This document shows positions 52,695 to 60,965 of a stretch of 64,000 nt of DNA, piece after piece. The notes beneath the pieces are model-generated. The model made no database searches. It was given only the letters and a program-made list of their open reading frames with translations, and had not been told where the DNA came from. The position numbers and the translations under genes are program-made. Origin of the DNA: Sphingobacteriales bacterium. GTDB taxonomy: Bacteria > Bacteroidota > Bacteroidia > Chitinophagales > Chitinophagaceae. Each line of letters begins with the position of its first letter. Within the stretch, counting starts at the first letter, position 1. Location of the stretch: the NCBI GenBank assembly GCA_004144175.1, contig SEFT01000016.1:1-64000 (forward strand), read 5' to 3'.

Positions 52695-55160
52695 CTAATC
52701 TGCCTTAGCTTCGTAGTGTACACTGCGCTCGTCCTTTTTGTTCCACTTTATCTTCACCTTACCATCGTCGCCGTCTACGGCTTTCAGGTGTAGGGTGAGG
52801 CCCTTCTTCATCTTCTCTTGCTTCTCGTCTGGGTTGGTCAGAAATTCGTCTTTCTTCGAATTACGCAACGGTATATCCATTTCTATATGCGTACCCTGCT
52901 GCATACTATACACCCCACGCAGGAAGATGTTGATAGCGCTCGACTCTACGGTCATCGGCCTGATGTACACTTTGTTCCCCTGTATATCCAATGTGTTTTT
53001 CAGCTTGCGCAGCTCTATATCATTCAGGTTGCGGTTGCGGAAGATAAAGCGCGCCACCTTATTCAAGGGTTCAAAGTTTACCAGCCTGCCATTCTGTAAG
53101 TCGAAGTCGACGGTGCCGTGCATAGAGGCTGGTACGATCTGCCCGTTGTCGCGCATGTTGCCGGTGATGTTTACCGCAGTGGTTAGGTTTCCCTGTATAT
53201 TCTGTTCGGTAATGGCATCCTGCCCGAAGTTCTCGAAAGCATGAAACAGCTGCTTGATGTTCACGTTGTCAATATTAGTCTTTACATCGAACCTGTTGTT
53301 ATTGTTTTGCTGGATGTTGCCACTGGCAGTAATGCGCCCGCCAGCATGGCTTAACCCCAAGTACTGTATTCCGATGCCTGCCTGCGTAAGGCTGATGTTG
53401 GATTGTATCTGCTCGGCTGTAAAACGCTTGTAGAGCAGCTTGCCTACTTCCAGCCGCATATGCACACTGCTCTCGTCCAGCACCTTGTCGAGCCTTGCCG
53501 CAATGTCTTTATTGCCTTTCGGTTTTGACGGCTGCGATTGGGTTGGCCCCATCGTATTCTTATCGCCTGCCCCGCGTTTGCCTATGAAAGATAAGAACTC
53601 ATCCAGGTTCACCTGTGGGCTGGTGATGTGCCAGTCGAGCAATATCTTCTCAGGCTGCGTGTAGTATAGATTGGCAAAGTTGCCGATGCGCCCGTCCATG
53701 GCCAGGCTGGTATTGGCTGTCCTTACGTTCACCTTTTGTATCAACAGGTCATCACCCGTGAAGCGTAACACAGCATTGCAATTATTCAGCTTCAGGCGGC
53801 GGGGTATGTATGTCATATTAGCGTTGCCAACCTGTATGGTACCGTAGATGTACTTACGGCTGGTATCGTCTTTCCGGATGCCAGCGCGGTATAGCAGGTT
53901 TACTTTGGCCGTACCATTGTCGAACCGAAAGCTATTACCACCCAGTATATCATTCAGCTTTGCCAGTGCGAACTGCGAGCGGAAACGCCCTTCCAATATC
54001 GGGTCTATCAGGTTGTATACGCGTACGGTATCAGCTGTAATGGGTATACCTTCCCATTGCCCTTTCATACTATAGATATGTATGGCAGAATTGGGGTCGT
54101 TGTGACCGGCGGTCGGGTTTACCTCATTGATAAAATGCCCTTTGAAGCTACAGTTCTTTATCTCCGCATCGGGAATTTTCATGGTGTTATTAGCAATATT
54201 GTAAGACACTTTTACCAACGGCGTATCTCTGAATTTGACCTTCCCCTTGATAAGCGCCTGTACCGATATAGGCTTTTCAAAGTCGATGCTGTTCAGCTTC
54301 GATGATATGTTGGGCGAGAGCAATGCCGTCACATTCCGGTACCGGGCTTTATCATTGATGATGTGCAGTTCAAATGCCGTCGGTGTTTGGTTGAGATAGA
54401 ACTTACCGCCTATGCGATAGTCATCCCCGCCTATGGCAAAGCGCTGTACGGGTATATCCATTATACGCTTCACATCATTGTAGCTGATCTTCACCGTGGT
54501 TTTCAGCTCCTTGTCTTTCAGAAAGCTTCCCTTTTCGGTATTGAAGGCGAAATGCTTTACCAGCGCATTGACACCGAATACCCCTTCCCATCCATCAGCA
54601 CTATAATCCAGCGCGCCATCCAGTTCCCTTATCTGTAGCTGGAAGAGCTTGAACTTTACCTGGTCTTCAAACCGTACTACTACATCGTGCAGCTCTATAT
54701 TGTTGATGTGCGGCTTTTCTTTTTTGCCCTTGCCCTTTTCTTTCTTGGCAAATACGCTGGTATTGGAGTAGCCAGTACTATCGACGAATATGGCAATGGT
54801 GCCGATGTTCACGTCGATGGTATGTATCTGCGGGGCGCTCCTTAATACCGATAATATATTGAGCTTCACAAACAATTCCTTTGCCTTCAGCAGGTCCCGG
54901 CGATGCTGCTGCCAGAGGGTGTCGCGTATGGCTACATCGGTAATGGAGAAAGACACAAAGGGGAAACCCTTTAGCAGGCTGGGTTCTATAGTGCCTATTT
55001 CTATATCGCCATTCAGGTTGTCATTCAGCTGGTTTACTACGGCATCTGTTATCTGCTTTTTATTGCGGCTGACGTAGATACCCAGGGCTACCCACAGCAC
55101 CAGTACTAGGCCAAGCAAAGATGCCAGTATTTTCAGCGATATTCTTGTCCAACGCGGCAT
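52695..55160 (-). CDS. AsmA-family envelope protein
   Basis: 821 residues with one N-terminal membrane anchor (about 8-27). A long region of repeated beta strands follows, typical of AsmA/TamB-like lipid-transfer proteins spanning the periplasm. NKKQITDAVVNQLNDNLNGDIEIGTIEPS is the conserved N-terminal AsmA motif; the C-terminal part (about 600-760, LQNGRLVNFEPLNKVARFIFRNRNLNDIEL) is the AsmA_2 domain. The Lys-rich end is polar. Such proteins help move phospholipids to the outer membrane; that role is inferred from family. Monocistronic, divergent from the lipoprotein gene at 55320. Confidence 0.88.
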   Translation of the reverse strand: MPRWTRISLKILASLLGLVLVLWVALGIYVSRNKKQITDAVVNQLNDNLNGDIEIGTIEPSLLKGFPFVSFSITDVAIRDTLWQQHRRDLLKAKELFVKLNILSVLRSAPQIHTIDVNIGTIAIFVDSTGYSNTSVFAKKEKGKGKKEKPHINNIELHDVVVRFEDQVKFKLFQLQIRELDGALDYSADGWEGVFGVNALVKHFAFNTEKGSFLKDKELKTTVKISYNDVKRIMDIPVQRFAIGGDDYRIGGKFYLNQTPTAFELHIINDKARYRNVTALLSPNISSKLNSIDFEKPISVQALIKGKVKFRDTPLVKVSYNIANNTMKIPDAEIKNCSFKGHFINEVNPTAGHNDPNSAIHIYSMKGQWEGIPITADTVRVYNLIDPILEGRFRSQFALAKLNDILGGNSFRFDNGTAKVNLLYRAGIRKDDTSRKYIYGTIQVGNANMTYIPRRLKLNNCNAVLRFTGDDLLIQKVNVRTANTSLAMDGRIGNFANLYYTQPEKILLDWHITSPQVNLDEFLSFIGKRGAGDKNTMGPTQSQPSKPKGNKDIAARLDKVLDESSVHMRLEVGKLLYKRFTAEQIQSNISLTQAGIGIQYLGLSHAGGRITASGNIQQNNNNRFDVKTNIDNVNIKQLFHAFENFGQDAITEQNIQGNLTTAVNITGNMRDNGQIVPASMHGTVDFDLQNGRLVNFEPLNKVARFIFRNRNLNDIELRKLKNTLDIQGNKVYIRPMTVESSAINIFLRGVYSMQQGTHIEMDIPLRNSKKDEFLTNPDEKQEKMKKGLTLHLKAVDGDDGKVKIKWNKKDERSVHYEAKAD

Positions 55161-55276
55161 AGTATAATTCAGCCGTGTATAAACGCCTGAAATATATAGT
55201 TGTATAAAACTGTGCCATTTCAGCCCCTGTGCTATAAAGGGGTATTTTTCCCGGTACGCTCGATATATGTGTTGTT

Positions 55277-55284
55277 TACTTTTG
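55277..55284 (+). promoter_or_regulatory. Possible -7 element (TACTTTTG)
   Basis: Exact TAnnTTTG match, 35 nt before the ATG at 55320. Confidence 0.4.
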
Positions 55285-55319
55285 AGACCATCTCATCATG
55301 CATACTCAAACAAACGACC

Positions 55320-56693
55320 ATGACCTCTCGTATTTTAACAGTACTCACCGCCGCTGTGCTGATAGCCAGCTGCCAGCCAAAAGAGGAAGCGACAGCTCCC
55401 GCATCATTCACCTTCTCAGTAGAGCAAGATGCCGGCTTCACCAATCTGCCGGCACTTCAGTCTTTCGTACTGGCTACCGATGGCGACGACTGGCTTATCT
55501 TCGGCGGCCGCACCAACGGCTTCCACGGTTTTGGTTCATCCCAGAACTTCCCGTTCAAGAAGGCCAACTACAACATCTTCGTCTACAACACCAAAGACAA
55601 AACGCTGGACAGCATACCTACCAGCATGCTGCCGGCCGCACTCCGCAGCCAGTACTCGTCGACCAACATGCAGGCGCGCCAGGTAGGCAACAAGCTGTAT
55701 GTATGTGGCGGCTATGGCCAGAACAACGCCGGCATGCCTGACTCGGCCTGGGTCACCTACAATACCATCTCGCGTATAGATGTGAAGAAGATGATACAGG
55801 CAGTGCGGGCCAAGGACTCGGCCAAGCTTGCTGCGTCTATAGCCTATGTAAGCGACGACATTGTAAAATCGACCGGTGGTGAGCTATACCAAATGCCAGA
55901 CGGACGCTTCTACCTGTGCCTGGGCCATATATTCCAGGGGCTATATACCAGCGACTCCGGTGCCACGGGTAATCCATTCGTTCAGCAGTATCTCGACTCG
56001 GTGCATGTCTTCAAACTGAAGGAAACCGGTAACAGCATCGCATTCGATGGGCCGTTCTCTTATATAAGCGATGGCCTTAATGATAGCGTTACACAGTTCC
56101 ACCGCCGCGACCTGGTGGTAGTACCTGGTGTCAATAAAGATAAGAGCTTTGGCATCAGCATCTTTGGAGGTGTGTTCACCTACCGTAGCGATAATCCCTT
56201 CGGCAATCCTATCTACATCGCTGCTAACAATACGCAGAGCTATACCATCGACTCTAACTTCAACCAACAGGACAATATATACTCAGCTCCCAGCTTTGTG
56301 CTATACGACGATGCGATGGACCGTGTATATACTACCATCTTTGGCGGCCTGGGTAATGACAGTGCTATACAGGACAACGCAGCCTTTACTACGCTGATAT
56401 CTACTATATGCCGCGATAATAAAGCCCTCACCACCAACCTCGCCTACAACCCCAATCCACTGCCTGCCATGGTAGGTGCCGAGGGGGCCTTTATACACGA
56501 AAAGGGTACGCCTCGCTATAAGGGCAACAACCTGGAGGTGATAGACTACCGTAAGCTTAAGGCAGGCGAAAAGCAACTGGTAGGCTATATCTACGGTGGC
56601 ATTTTATCGAACGCGCCAGAGTGGGGTGACCCCAGCAACCCGACAAGGCCCAGCAGCAATGTGTATAAAGTATTTATAACACTTGCAAAGTAA
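55320..56693 (+). CDS. Kelch-like lipoprotein
   Basis: 457 residues from MTSRILTVLTAAVLIASC (ATG 55320; frame open to 55200 but without a signal). The lipobox IASC gives the lipidated cysteine at residue 18. The body shows kelch-like blades: DWLIFGGRTNGFHGFG, LYVCGGYGQNNAG, FGISIFGGVFTYRS, YTTIFGGLGNDS and VGYIYGGILSN. This suggests a beta-propeller on a membrane surface. Specific function unknown. Ends at a terminator. Confidence 0.75.
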   Translation: MTSRILTVLTAAVLIASCQPKEEATAPASFTFSVEQDAGFTNLPALQSFVLATDGDDWLIFGGRTNGFHGFGSSQNFPFKKANYNIFVYNTKDKTLDSIPTSMLPAALRSQYSSTNMQARQVGNKLYVCGGYGQNNAGMPDSAWVTYNTISRIDVKKMIQAVRAKDSAKLAASIAYVSDDIVKSTGGELYQMPDGRFYLCLGHIFQGLYTSDSGATGNPFVQQYLDSVHVFKLKETGNSIAFDGPFSYISDGLNDSVTQFHRRDLVVVPGVNKDKSFGISIFGGVFTYRSDNPFGNPIYIAANNTQSYTIDSNFNQQDNIYSAPSFVLYDDAMDRVYTTIFGGLGNDSAIQDNAAFTTLISTICRDNKALTTNLAYNPNPLPAMVGAEGAFIHEKGTPRYKGNNLEVIDYRKLKAGEKQLVGYIYGGILSNAPEWGDPSNPTRPSSNVYKVFITLAK

Positions 56694-56726
56694 ACTCAGT
56701 TCATAGTTTGTATTTCTAGTTCCCTG

Positions 56727-56759
56727 AAGGGTCTCCTGTTTCCGGGAGGCCCTTTTTTT
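56727..56759 (+). terminator. Terminator after the kelch-like lipoprotein gene
   Basis: AAGGGTCTCC pairs with GGAGGCCCTT (one G-T wobble) around TGTTTCCG, followed by TTTTTT. Confidence 0.8.
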
Positions 56760-56761
56760 CA

Positions 56762-57937
56762 TCAGGCATCATATGGTTTTTGAATGGTGATCGGTAAAGG
56801 CTCGGGCTGGTTGCTTTGCAACTCGCTTTCAGCCTCTGTTTTGCGCTTGGGCCTTGTCAGCGAGAACATCCAAAAGGCATTGTACCGCTGGCATATCTTG
56901 TAGAAGATGATAGGTATGATAATACCACCTGCCCATACAAGCAATACCAGCGCAGGGATATTATTGATATGAAGTACCCTATTTGCCGCAATGCGTACAA
57001 GGTCCATTACGATCATCTGCATACAGTATATGTACAGCGAGTAAAAACCGATCTGGCGCAGCACCCTGGCAGAGCCATAGCGCTGTAGCAGGAACGACAC
57101 ATTCACAGACAGCGAGCAGCCTACCAGTGCTTCGAAGAAATAGAAGAACGGCATTTTATGCTCTACATAGTTGATGCCTTCATCCGTAGGCTTCAGGTTG
57201 TAGCCAGCAAAAATGTATTGAGTAATAAGGAACAGCAAAAACAGCGGGAAGAATATCTTCCACGATGCCAGCTTTTGCCTCACCTCGTCATTGTGGAATA
57301 CCTGCGACATGACATCACCGATGGCAAAGAAGATGTAGAACTGGAAGATGTCGGTAAGGAATCCATACGACAAATCATTTAGGTGGATGTATGCCGACAG
57401 GCAAAACAGCACCGAGCCCAGCATCAGTTGAGCCGTGCGGCCAAACTGCAAAACTACTTTTACACATGCATACAAAACACCAATGCAAAACAGTGCGTTG
57501 AGATACCAGAAGTGCCCTGTCTCACGGGGATCAAAAAGCAGCTGTGCGTATTTTACCGGGCTGACATAGCCGCCACCGTAGGGCGAGAACCTGGCCTGAA
57601 GTATCTGTAGCGTTATCTGGATGATGCCCCATAGCAGCAGCGGGTATAATATATTATTGAAGCGATCGCCGATGTACTTGCCCATGCCCCGCTTCTGTAA
57701 GCTTTTGCCTATGAGCGAGCCGGATATGATGAAGAACAGTGGCATGCGGAAACCGTATAGGAATACCGAAATGTACGTGAGCCAGGGATAGGCGCTGAGG
57801 TCTATCATATGGGTTTGAAGCGTAAACAGGCAATGCCCGAATGCTACTAGTATGATGCTGATACCTTTATCATAATCCAGCCATTGCAGCCTGTTTTCCT
57901 TTTGCACGGTCTTTGAGGTGTATTGATCAAAGCTCAT
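56762..57937 (-). CDS. Acyltransferase family 3 membrane protein
   Basis: 391 residues with about ten transmembrane helices. The N-terminal LQWLDYDKGISIILVAFGHCLF contains the family's active-site His (about 37), and RMPLFFIISGSLIGKSL is the second conserved segment. Members O-acetylate or acylate cell-surface sugars or membrane glycans. The C-terminal tail is polar (KRKTEAESELQSNQPEP). Convergent with the kelch-like gene. Confidence 0.88.
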   Translation of the reverse strand: MSFDQYTSKTVQKENRLQWLDYDKGISIILVAFGHCLFTLQTHMIDLSAYPWLTYISVFLYGFRMPLFFIISGSLIGKSLQKRGMGKYIGDRFNNILYPLLLWGIIQITLQILQARFSPYGGGYVSPVKYAQLLFDPRETGHFWYLNALFCIGVLYACVKVVLQFGRTAQLMLGSVLFCLSAYIHLNDLSYGFLTDIFQFYIFFAIGDVMSQVFHNDEVRQKLASWKIFFPLFLLFLITQYIFAGYNLKPTDEGINYVEHKMPFFYFFEALVGCSLSVNVSFLLQRYGSARVLRQIGFYSLYIYCMQMIVMDLVRIAANRVLHINNIPALVLLVWAGGIIIPIIFYKICQRYNAFWMFSLTRPKRKTEAESELQSNQPEPLPITIQKPYDA

Positions 57938-58354
57938 ATCCTTTTCACGTTTTTTAGAGGGTACGCCTGGCGGTTGCCGGCGTTAAACTTCATTAACAAT
58001 TAAAATTCTTGCCAGCGAGGTGATGGAGTAACAATGACACGGAACTTTTTTCTGCATTCATCATTTGTATTGTGTCGGTTTGGCACTCGTTTATCCTTCG
58101 CCGCCGGTGCTGTAAAGCTGCTGTTATGCTGTCGTAAAGGTGCTGCTGTGCTGCCGTTGTGCTGTCGTTACGATGTTGCTGTGCTGCTCTTATGGTGACG
58201 TTGTGCTGTCGTTATGCTGCGGTATGTACCGGCCTGATCTGTACGTGCGGATCGTTGTGCATTGTGCGGCCTTTTTATTTCCATTTTACGATAAACACAT
58301 GCAGACCGCAACCTTGTGGTGCAGCCTTGTTGAGGTGATAGATATGTTGGCCGG
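57938..58354. other. Intergenic region of accessory island 2, left part
   Basis: 417 nt without a credible gene. It contains dispersed repeat R copy 2 and its GCTG-rich tail. A forward frame at 58140-58478 lies within the low-complexity repeat and the antisense of the next gene and is not real. Confidence 0.5.
58065..58225 (+). repeat. Dispersed repeat R, copy 2 (plus orientation)
   Basis: The core 58089-58123 matches copy 1 (44071-44037 on the minus strand) at 32 of 35 positions. The tail 58124-58225 is a degenerate GCTGTYGTTATGCTG-like repeat. Confidence 0.75.
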
Positions 58355-59005
58355 TTATCGCCTTTGCTGTTTGGCGAGTAAATCCCCGATGGCAGCAAAG
58401 GTGGTGTGGGCCTGTACGCGGAGGTTTGGGTTGGCTTGCAGCCGGTCTAGTGCGTGGAAAATGGATTTTTCGTTATAGTCGGCATAGAGGGCCATGCTTT
58501 GGTGAATGTTGAGCGGGGACAGATGCTTGTTTACATCAGGCGCTCTTTGTATGACCGCCTGTTTTAGCTGGCAGTGCATCTCTGCCTCTTTGGGGCTGTA
58601 ACCGGCGTCTAAGCAGGCTTTTGTTTCTTCCTGGTCTAATACCTGTTCACAAGACACTTCGCCCGTAGCTGATACTACCGTAGCTTCAGGCTTTTGTTGC
58701 TTGCTGCGCCTGGTATAGCTGAGGGTTGACATTAGGTATCCACTTTCCACTGCCAGCAGTTCGTATATTTCTATCATATGCTGTAGCAGTTGGGTAAATG
58801 CATTTGCCGCAATACCTACCTGCCCAGCCAGCCTGCGTATGCGTGCATGGGTATGCTCTATACGCATGCCTTCCTCACCGTGCATTATTTCCAGTATCAT
58901 CCAATAGGCGCCATAGCCCGTAGCCCCATGGTCGCCCACGAGGGCTGCTATCCTTTCATTGTGGCGTGTATCTGTTGAGTGGCGAAGGATCTTTGCTCTT
59001 GGCAT
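58355..59005 (-). CDS. DUF4373 / Lin1244-type domain protein (phage-replication-like N-terminus)
   Basis: 216 residues. ILRHSTDTRHNERIAALVGDHGATGYGAYWMILEIMHGEEGMRI matches the DUF4373 N-terminal domain (FxHDTxxRNDxKIxxLxxxxGxxGYGxYWxxxE) found in phage or plasmid replication-initiator-like proteins. The C-terminal half is helical with no recognised motif. It lies between repeat R and REP copy C. It is probably an isolated remnant or passenger of a mobile element; its role is unknown. Confidence 0.7.
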   Translation of the reverse strand: MPRAKILRHSTDTRHNERIAALVGDHGATGYGAYWMILEIMHGEEGMRIEHTHARIRRLAGQVGIAANAFTQLLQHMIEIYELLAVESGYLMSTLSYTRRSKQQKPEATVVSATGEVSCEQVLDQEETKACLDAGYSPKEAEMHCQLKQAVIQRAPDVNKHLSPLNIHQSMALYADYNEKSIFHALDRLQANPNLRVQAHTTFAAIGDLLAKQQRR

Positions 59006-59400
59006 ATCTTATAGGGTTTATATGCAAAGATGAGCTAATGGTGGCCGGAGAAGGCTTTTGCACACCCCCTTTTTAGGTTGCGTACAGAATGCTTTTACCC
59101 TTTAGGATACGACGTTGCTCGGGATGTTCCGCAGGGCATTCCAAATAATGACGAGGTCTGTAAGCGGACGGTTGGATATTGGTAGGGCAAAACAATACGC
59201 TTCGATCCAGTTGGAACACATCCGAACAAGGACGTTAATATATTAGCTAATGGCTTCAAATAAGCTTACCTTCACTGTAATTGCATTTGAACGTCTTCTG
59301 ATCCGCATTTCTATTCTTCTCTTCAGTCCTTGTTTATTGCTGTTATAGTTACAGTGCCTATAGGGCAATTCCGCCTTATAATAATGTTACACAGATTTCC
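59006..59400. other. Intergenic region with REP-like copy C
   Basis: 395 nt without a credible gene. Contains REP-like copy C and a partial CATCCGAAC at about 59219. AT-rich near the start of the following small gene. Confidence 0.5.
59117..59143 (+). repeat. REP-like palindromic element, copy C
   Basis: CGGGATG-TTCCGCAGGG-CATTCC. Its reverse complement shares 21 nt exactly with copy D (60862). Confidence 0.75.
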
Positions 59401-59679
59401 ATGAAAACCAAATTGAGCACATTAGCAGAGGTGGCAAGATTGCGCACGGGCGACATTGTAAAAAGATTTCCTACACAGGGCGAACCGCAGGACACTTTCG
59501 ATGAAAGCCGCAAAAAGCATACAGATACCTTCGAGATAAGATCCATAAACGCATCGAATGAAATGGTAGAACTGGTAATGACCGGCGAGTCGGTTCATAT
59601 GTTCTCATCGGCGGGCGATATAGGCAGGGTATTCATTAAGTCTTACAACCTGATAGAAGAAAAGGTTTGGTGGGTATAG
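59401..59679 (+). CDS. Hypothetical small cytosolic protein
   Basis: 92 residues with no signal or membrane segment. Polar, with SH3/OB-like beta character (LRTGDIVKRF, MVELVMTGESVHMF, GRVFIKSYNLIEEKVWWV). No family recognised. First of four orphan genes between REP copies C and D, 36 nt upstream of the next. Confidence 0.55.
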   Translation: MKTKLSTLAEVARLRTGDIVKRFPTQGEPQDTFDESRKKHTDTFEIRSINASNEMVELVMTGESVHMFSSAGDIGRVFIKSYNLIEEKVWWV

Positions 59680-59715
59680 GCTCATTGTTTTTTTTAAGAA
59701 AGCCAATAGTAAGCC

Positions 59716-59991
59716 ATGAATAACAAAATGCCCGACTGCAAGCTATACCTCAGCAGCAACAGGCAGTACCTGACCAATGACCAAGGCGCCAACCTCTATT
59801 CGAAGATAGAGGTGGATGGTAAGGTATATTACCGCATCATAGGACTGGAGTCTGAAGCCTTTGAGAAGGTGTGTAACAATATGATAGCCGTTAGTGTGTG
59901 TACAACACCCAGGATCGACCGTAAAGATGAGCAATGGGAAGAGGTAAATATATGTACCGGTTGGAACCTGGTACAGAAAGACCTTTCATAG
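59716..59991 (+). CDS. Hypothetical small cytosolic protein
   Basis: 91 residues, no signal or membrane segment. Several cysteines (DCKLYL, KVCNNM, VSVCTT, NICTGWN) and a beta-rich core (LYSKIEVDGKVYYRIIGLESEAF). No family recognised. It shares orientation with the preceding gene. Its 3' end, including the stop, forms one arm and loop of a bidirectional terminator. Confidence 0.55.
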   Translation: MNNKMPDCKLYLSSNRQYLTNDQGANLYSKIEVDGKVYYRIIGLESEAFEKVCNNMIAVSVCTTPRIDRKDEQWEEVNICTGWNLVQKDLS

Positions 59992-60013
59992 TGTAAGGCC
60001 ATTCTGTACCAGG
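59967..60013. terminator. Bidirectional terminator between convergent orphan genes
   Basis: Perfect 12-bp stem CCTGGTACAGAA (59967-59978) / TTCTGTACCAGG (60002-60013). The 23-nt loop holds the stop codon of the rightward gene. Confidence 0.75.
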
Positions 60014-60019
60014 GGAGCG

Positions 60020-60250
60020 TTAGTCAAAATGTATGACCACCTCTGTGCCTTCTTCATCGGGCATAGGCAGCGGCTCATAAGCATGCGGTGCCAGAAATAC
60101 AGGTATGGCGGTGCCGGTATATTGCCTCAACTGATGCTGCTCTATACGCAGCCCAAAGAATACATCATTAAGGCACTGTACGTCCAGCGACACTTTCTTG
60201 TCGTCGCTTGCTATGGTAAGGCTGGTAATAAAAGCCGGTATTGCATTCAT
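60020..60250 (-). CDS. Hypothetical small protein
   Basis: 76 residues, no signal. Beta-rich (FITSLTIASDDKKVSLDVQCL, YTGTAIPVFLAPHAYEPLPMPDEEG, ending VVIHFD). No family recognised. 28 nt downstream of the other leftward orphan gene, so probably co-transcribed. Confidence 0.5.
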   Translation of the reverse strand: MNAIPAFITSLTIASDDKKVSLDVQCLNDVFFGLRIEQHQLRQYTGTAIPVFLAPHAYEPLPMPDEEGTEVVIHFD

Positions 60251-60278
60251 AAGCGTATGTGTTTAGAAGCGTTTACAA

Positions 60279-60641
60279 TTAATGCTGTTGGTGATGGTGC
60301 GATATAAAGTAAGTGCTATCGGTAGCGAAGCCTGCCAGCAGGTATGCCTCGTACGCACGCAGAAATTCGGGGTTGGCCCTGCAAGCATCAAACAAAGCCT
60401 CGATATGGCCGCTGGTGTAGGTGCCAGTAGTTACAAGTCTTGTAAGCTCGGGGTTTGCATGGGCCCATTGATGGGGCAGAGCATGATCGCGGTAGAAGGA
60501 AATAACAATCTCGCCTTTGTAATAAACGGGCATAAGGTTCATATCCTCTTTCATAGTAGCCATTTCGGCTGTTAGCTCGGGGTAGTCTTTAGGGCTAAAC
60601 TTATCAGTACCCGAAACGTCGTATTTTTTGACAATATCCAT
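60279..60641 (-). CDS. Hypothetical small protein with His-rich C-terminus
   Basis: 120 residues, no signal. Mostly helical (YPELTAEMATMKEDMNLM, HIEALFDACRANPEFLRAYEAYLLAGF) and ends in SHHHQQH, a possible metal-binding tail. No family recognised. Leftmost REP-bounded gene of the island on this strand, 28 nt before the next. Confidence 0.5.
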   Translation of the reverse strand: MDIVKKYDVSGTDKFSPKDYPELTAEMATMKEDMNLMPVYYKGEIVISFYRDHALPHQWAHANPELTRLVTTGTYTSGHIEALFDACRANPEFLRAYEAYLLAGFATDSTYFISHHHQQH

Positions 60642-60965
60642 AACTTCTGTTTTAAAAACAGCAGATGTAAGAGGATCGAAACCTAGGAAAGAAAGTCAGA
60701 AGATTAGGAAAGAATTACAGTGCTCTCGATGAACAATAACTAAAGGTAGACTTAATAAGTGGTATGCTACGTTAATGTTTTTTATTTGTGTTGTACAGGA
60801 AGGAATGTGTCTTGACTCAGTGCTGGCGAAGTCCGTTCGGAGAACGGCGCTTTATCCTGTATTCAGGATGCCCTGCGGAACATCCCGAACAACGAATATT
60901 CATGTGCGTGTTCTTCACAAACAGGCTCGGTTGATATAGGGCATAGTTCTTTTGCCTCTTTTAAT
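60642..60965. other. Intergenic region with REP-like copy D
   Basis: 324 nt without a credible gene. Holds REP-like copy D and the promoter of the UvrA-like gene; TTCTTTTG at about 60947 is a weak match to the -7 element. Confidence 0.5.
60862..60889 (-). repeat. REP-like palindromic element, copy D
   Basis: GGATG-CCCTGCGGAA-CATCC, 20 nt identical to copy B and 21 nt identical to the reverse complement of copy C. Confidence 0.8.

Noticed and set aside
58140-58478. 112-codon forward frame
   Set aside because: It lies in the GCTG-rich repeat and continues antisense to the DUF4373 gene; the Cys/Leu-rich product is a by-product of the repeat.
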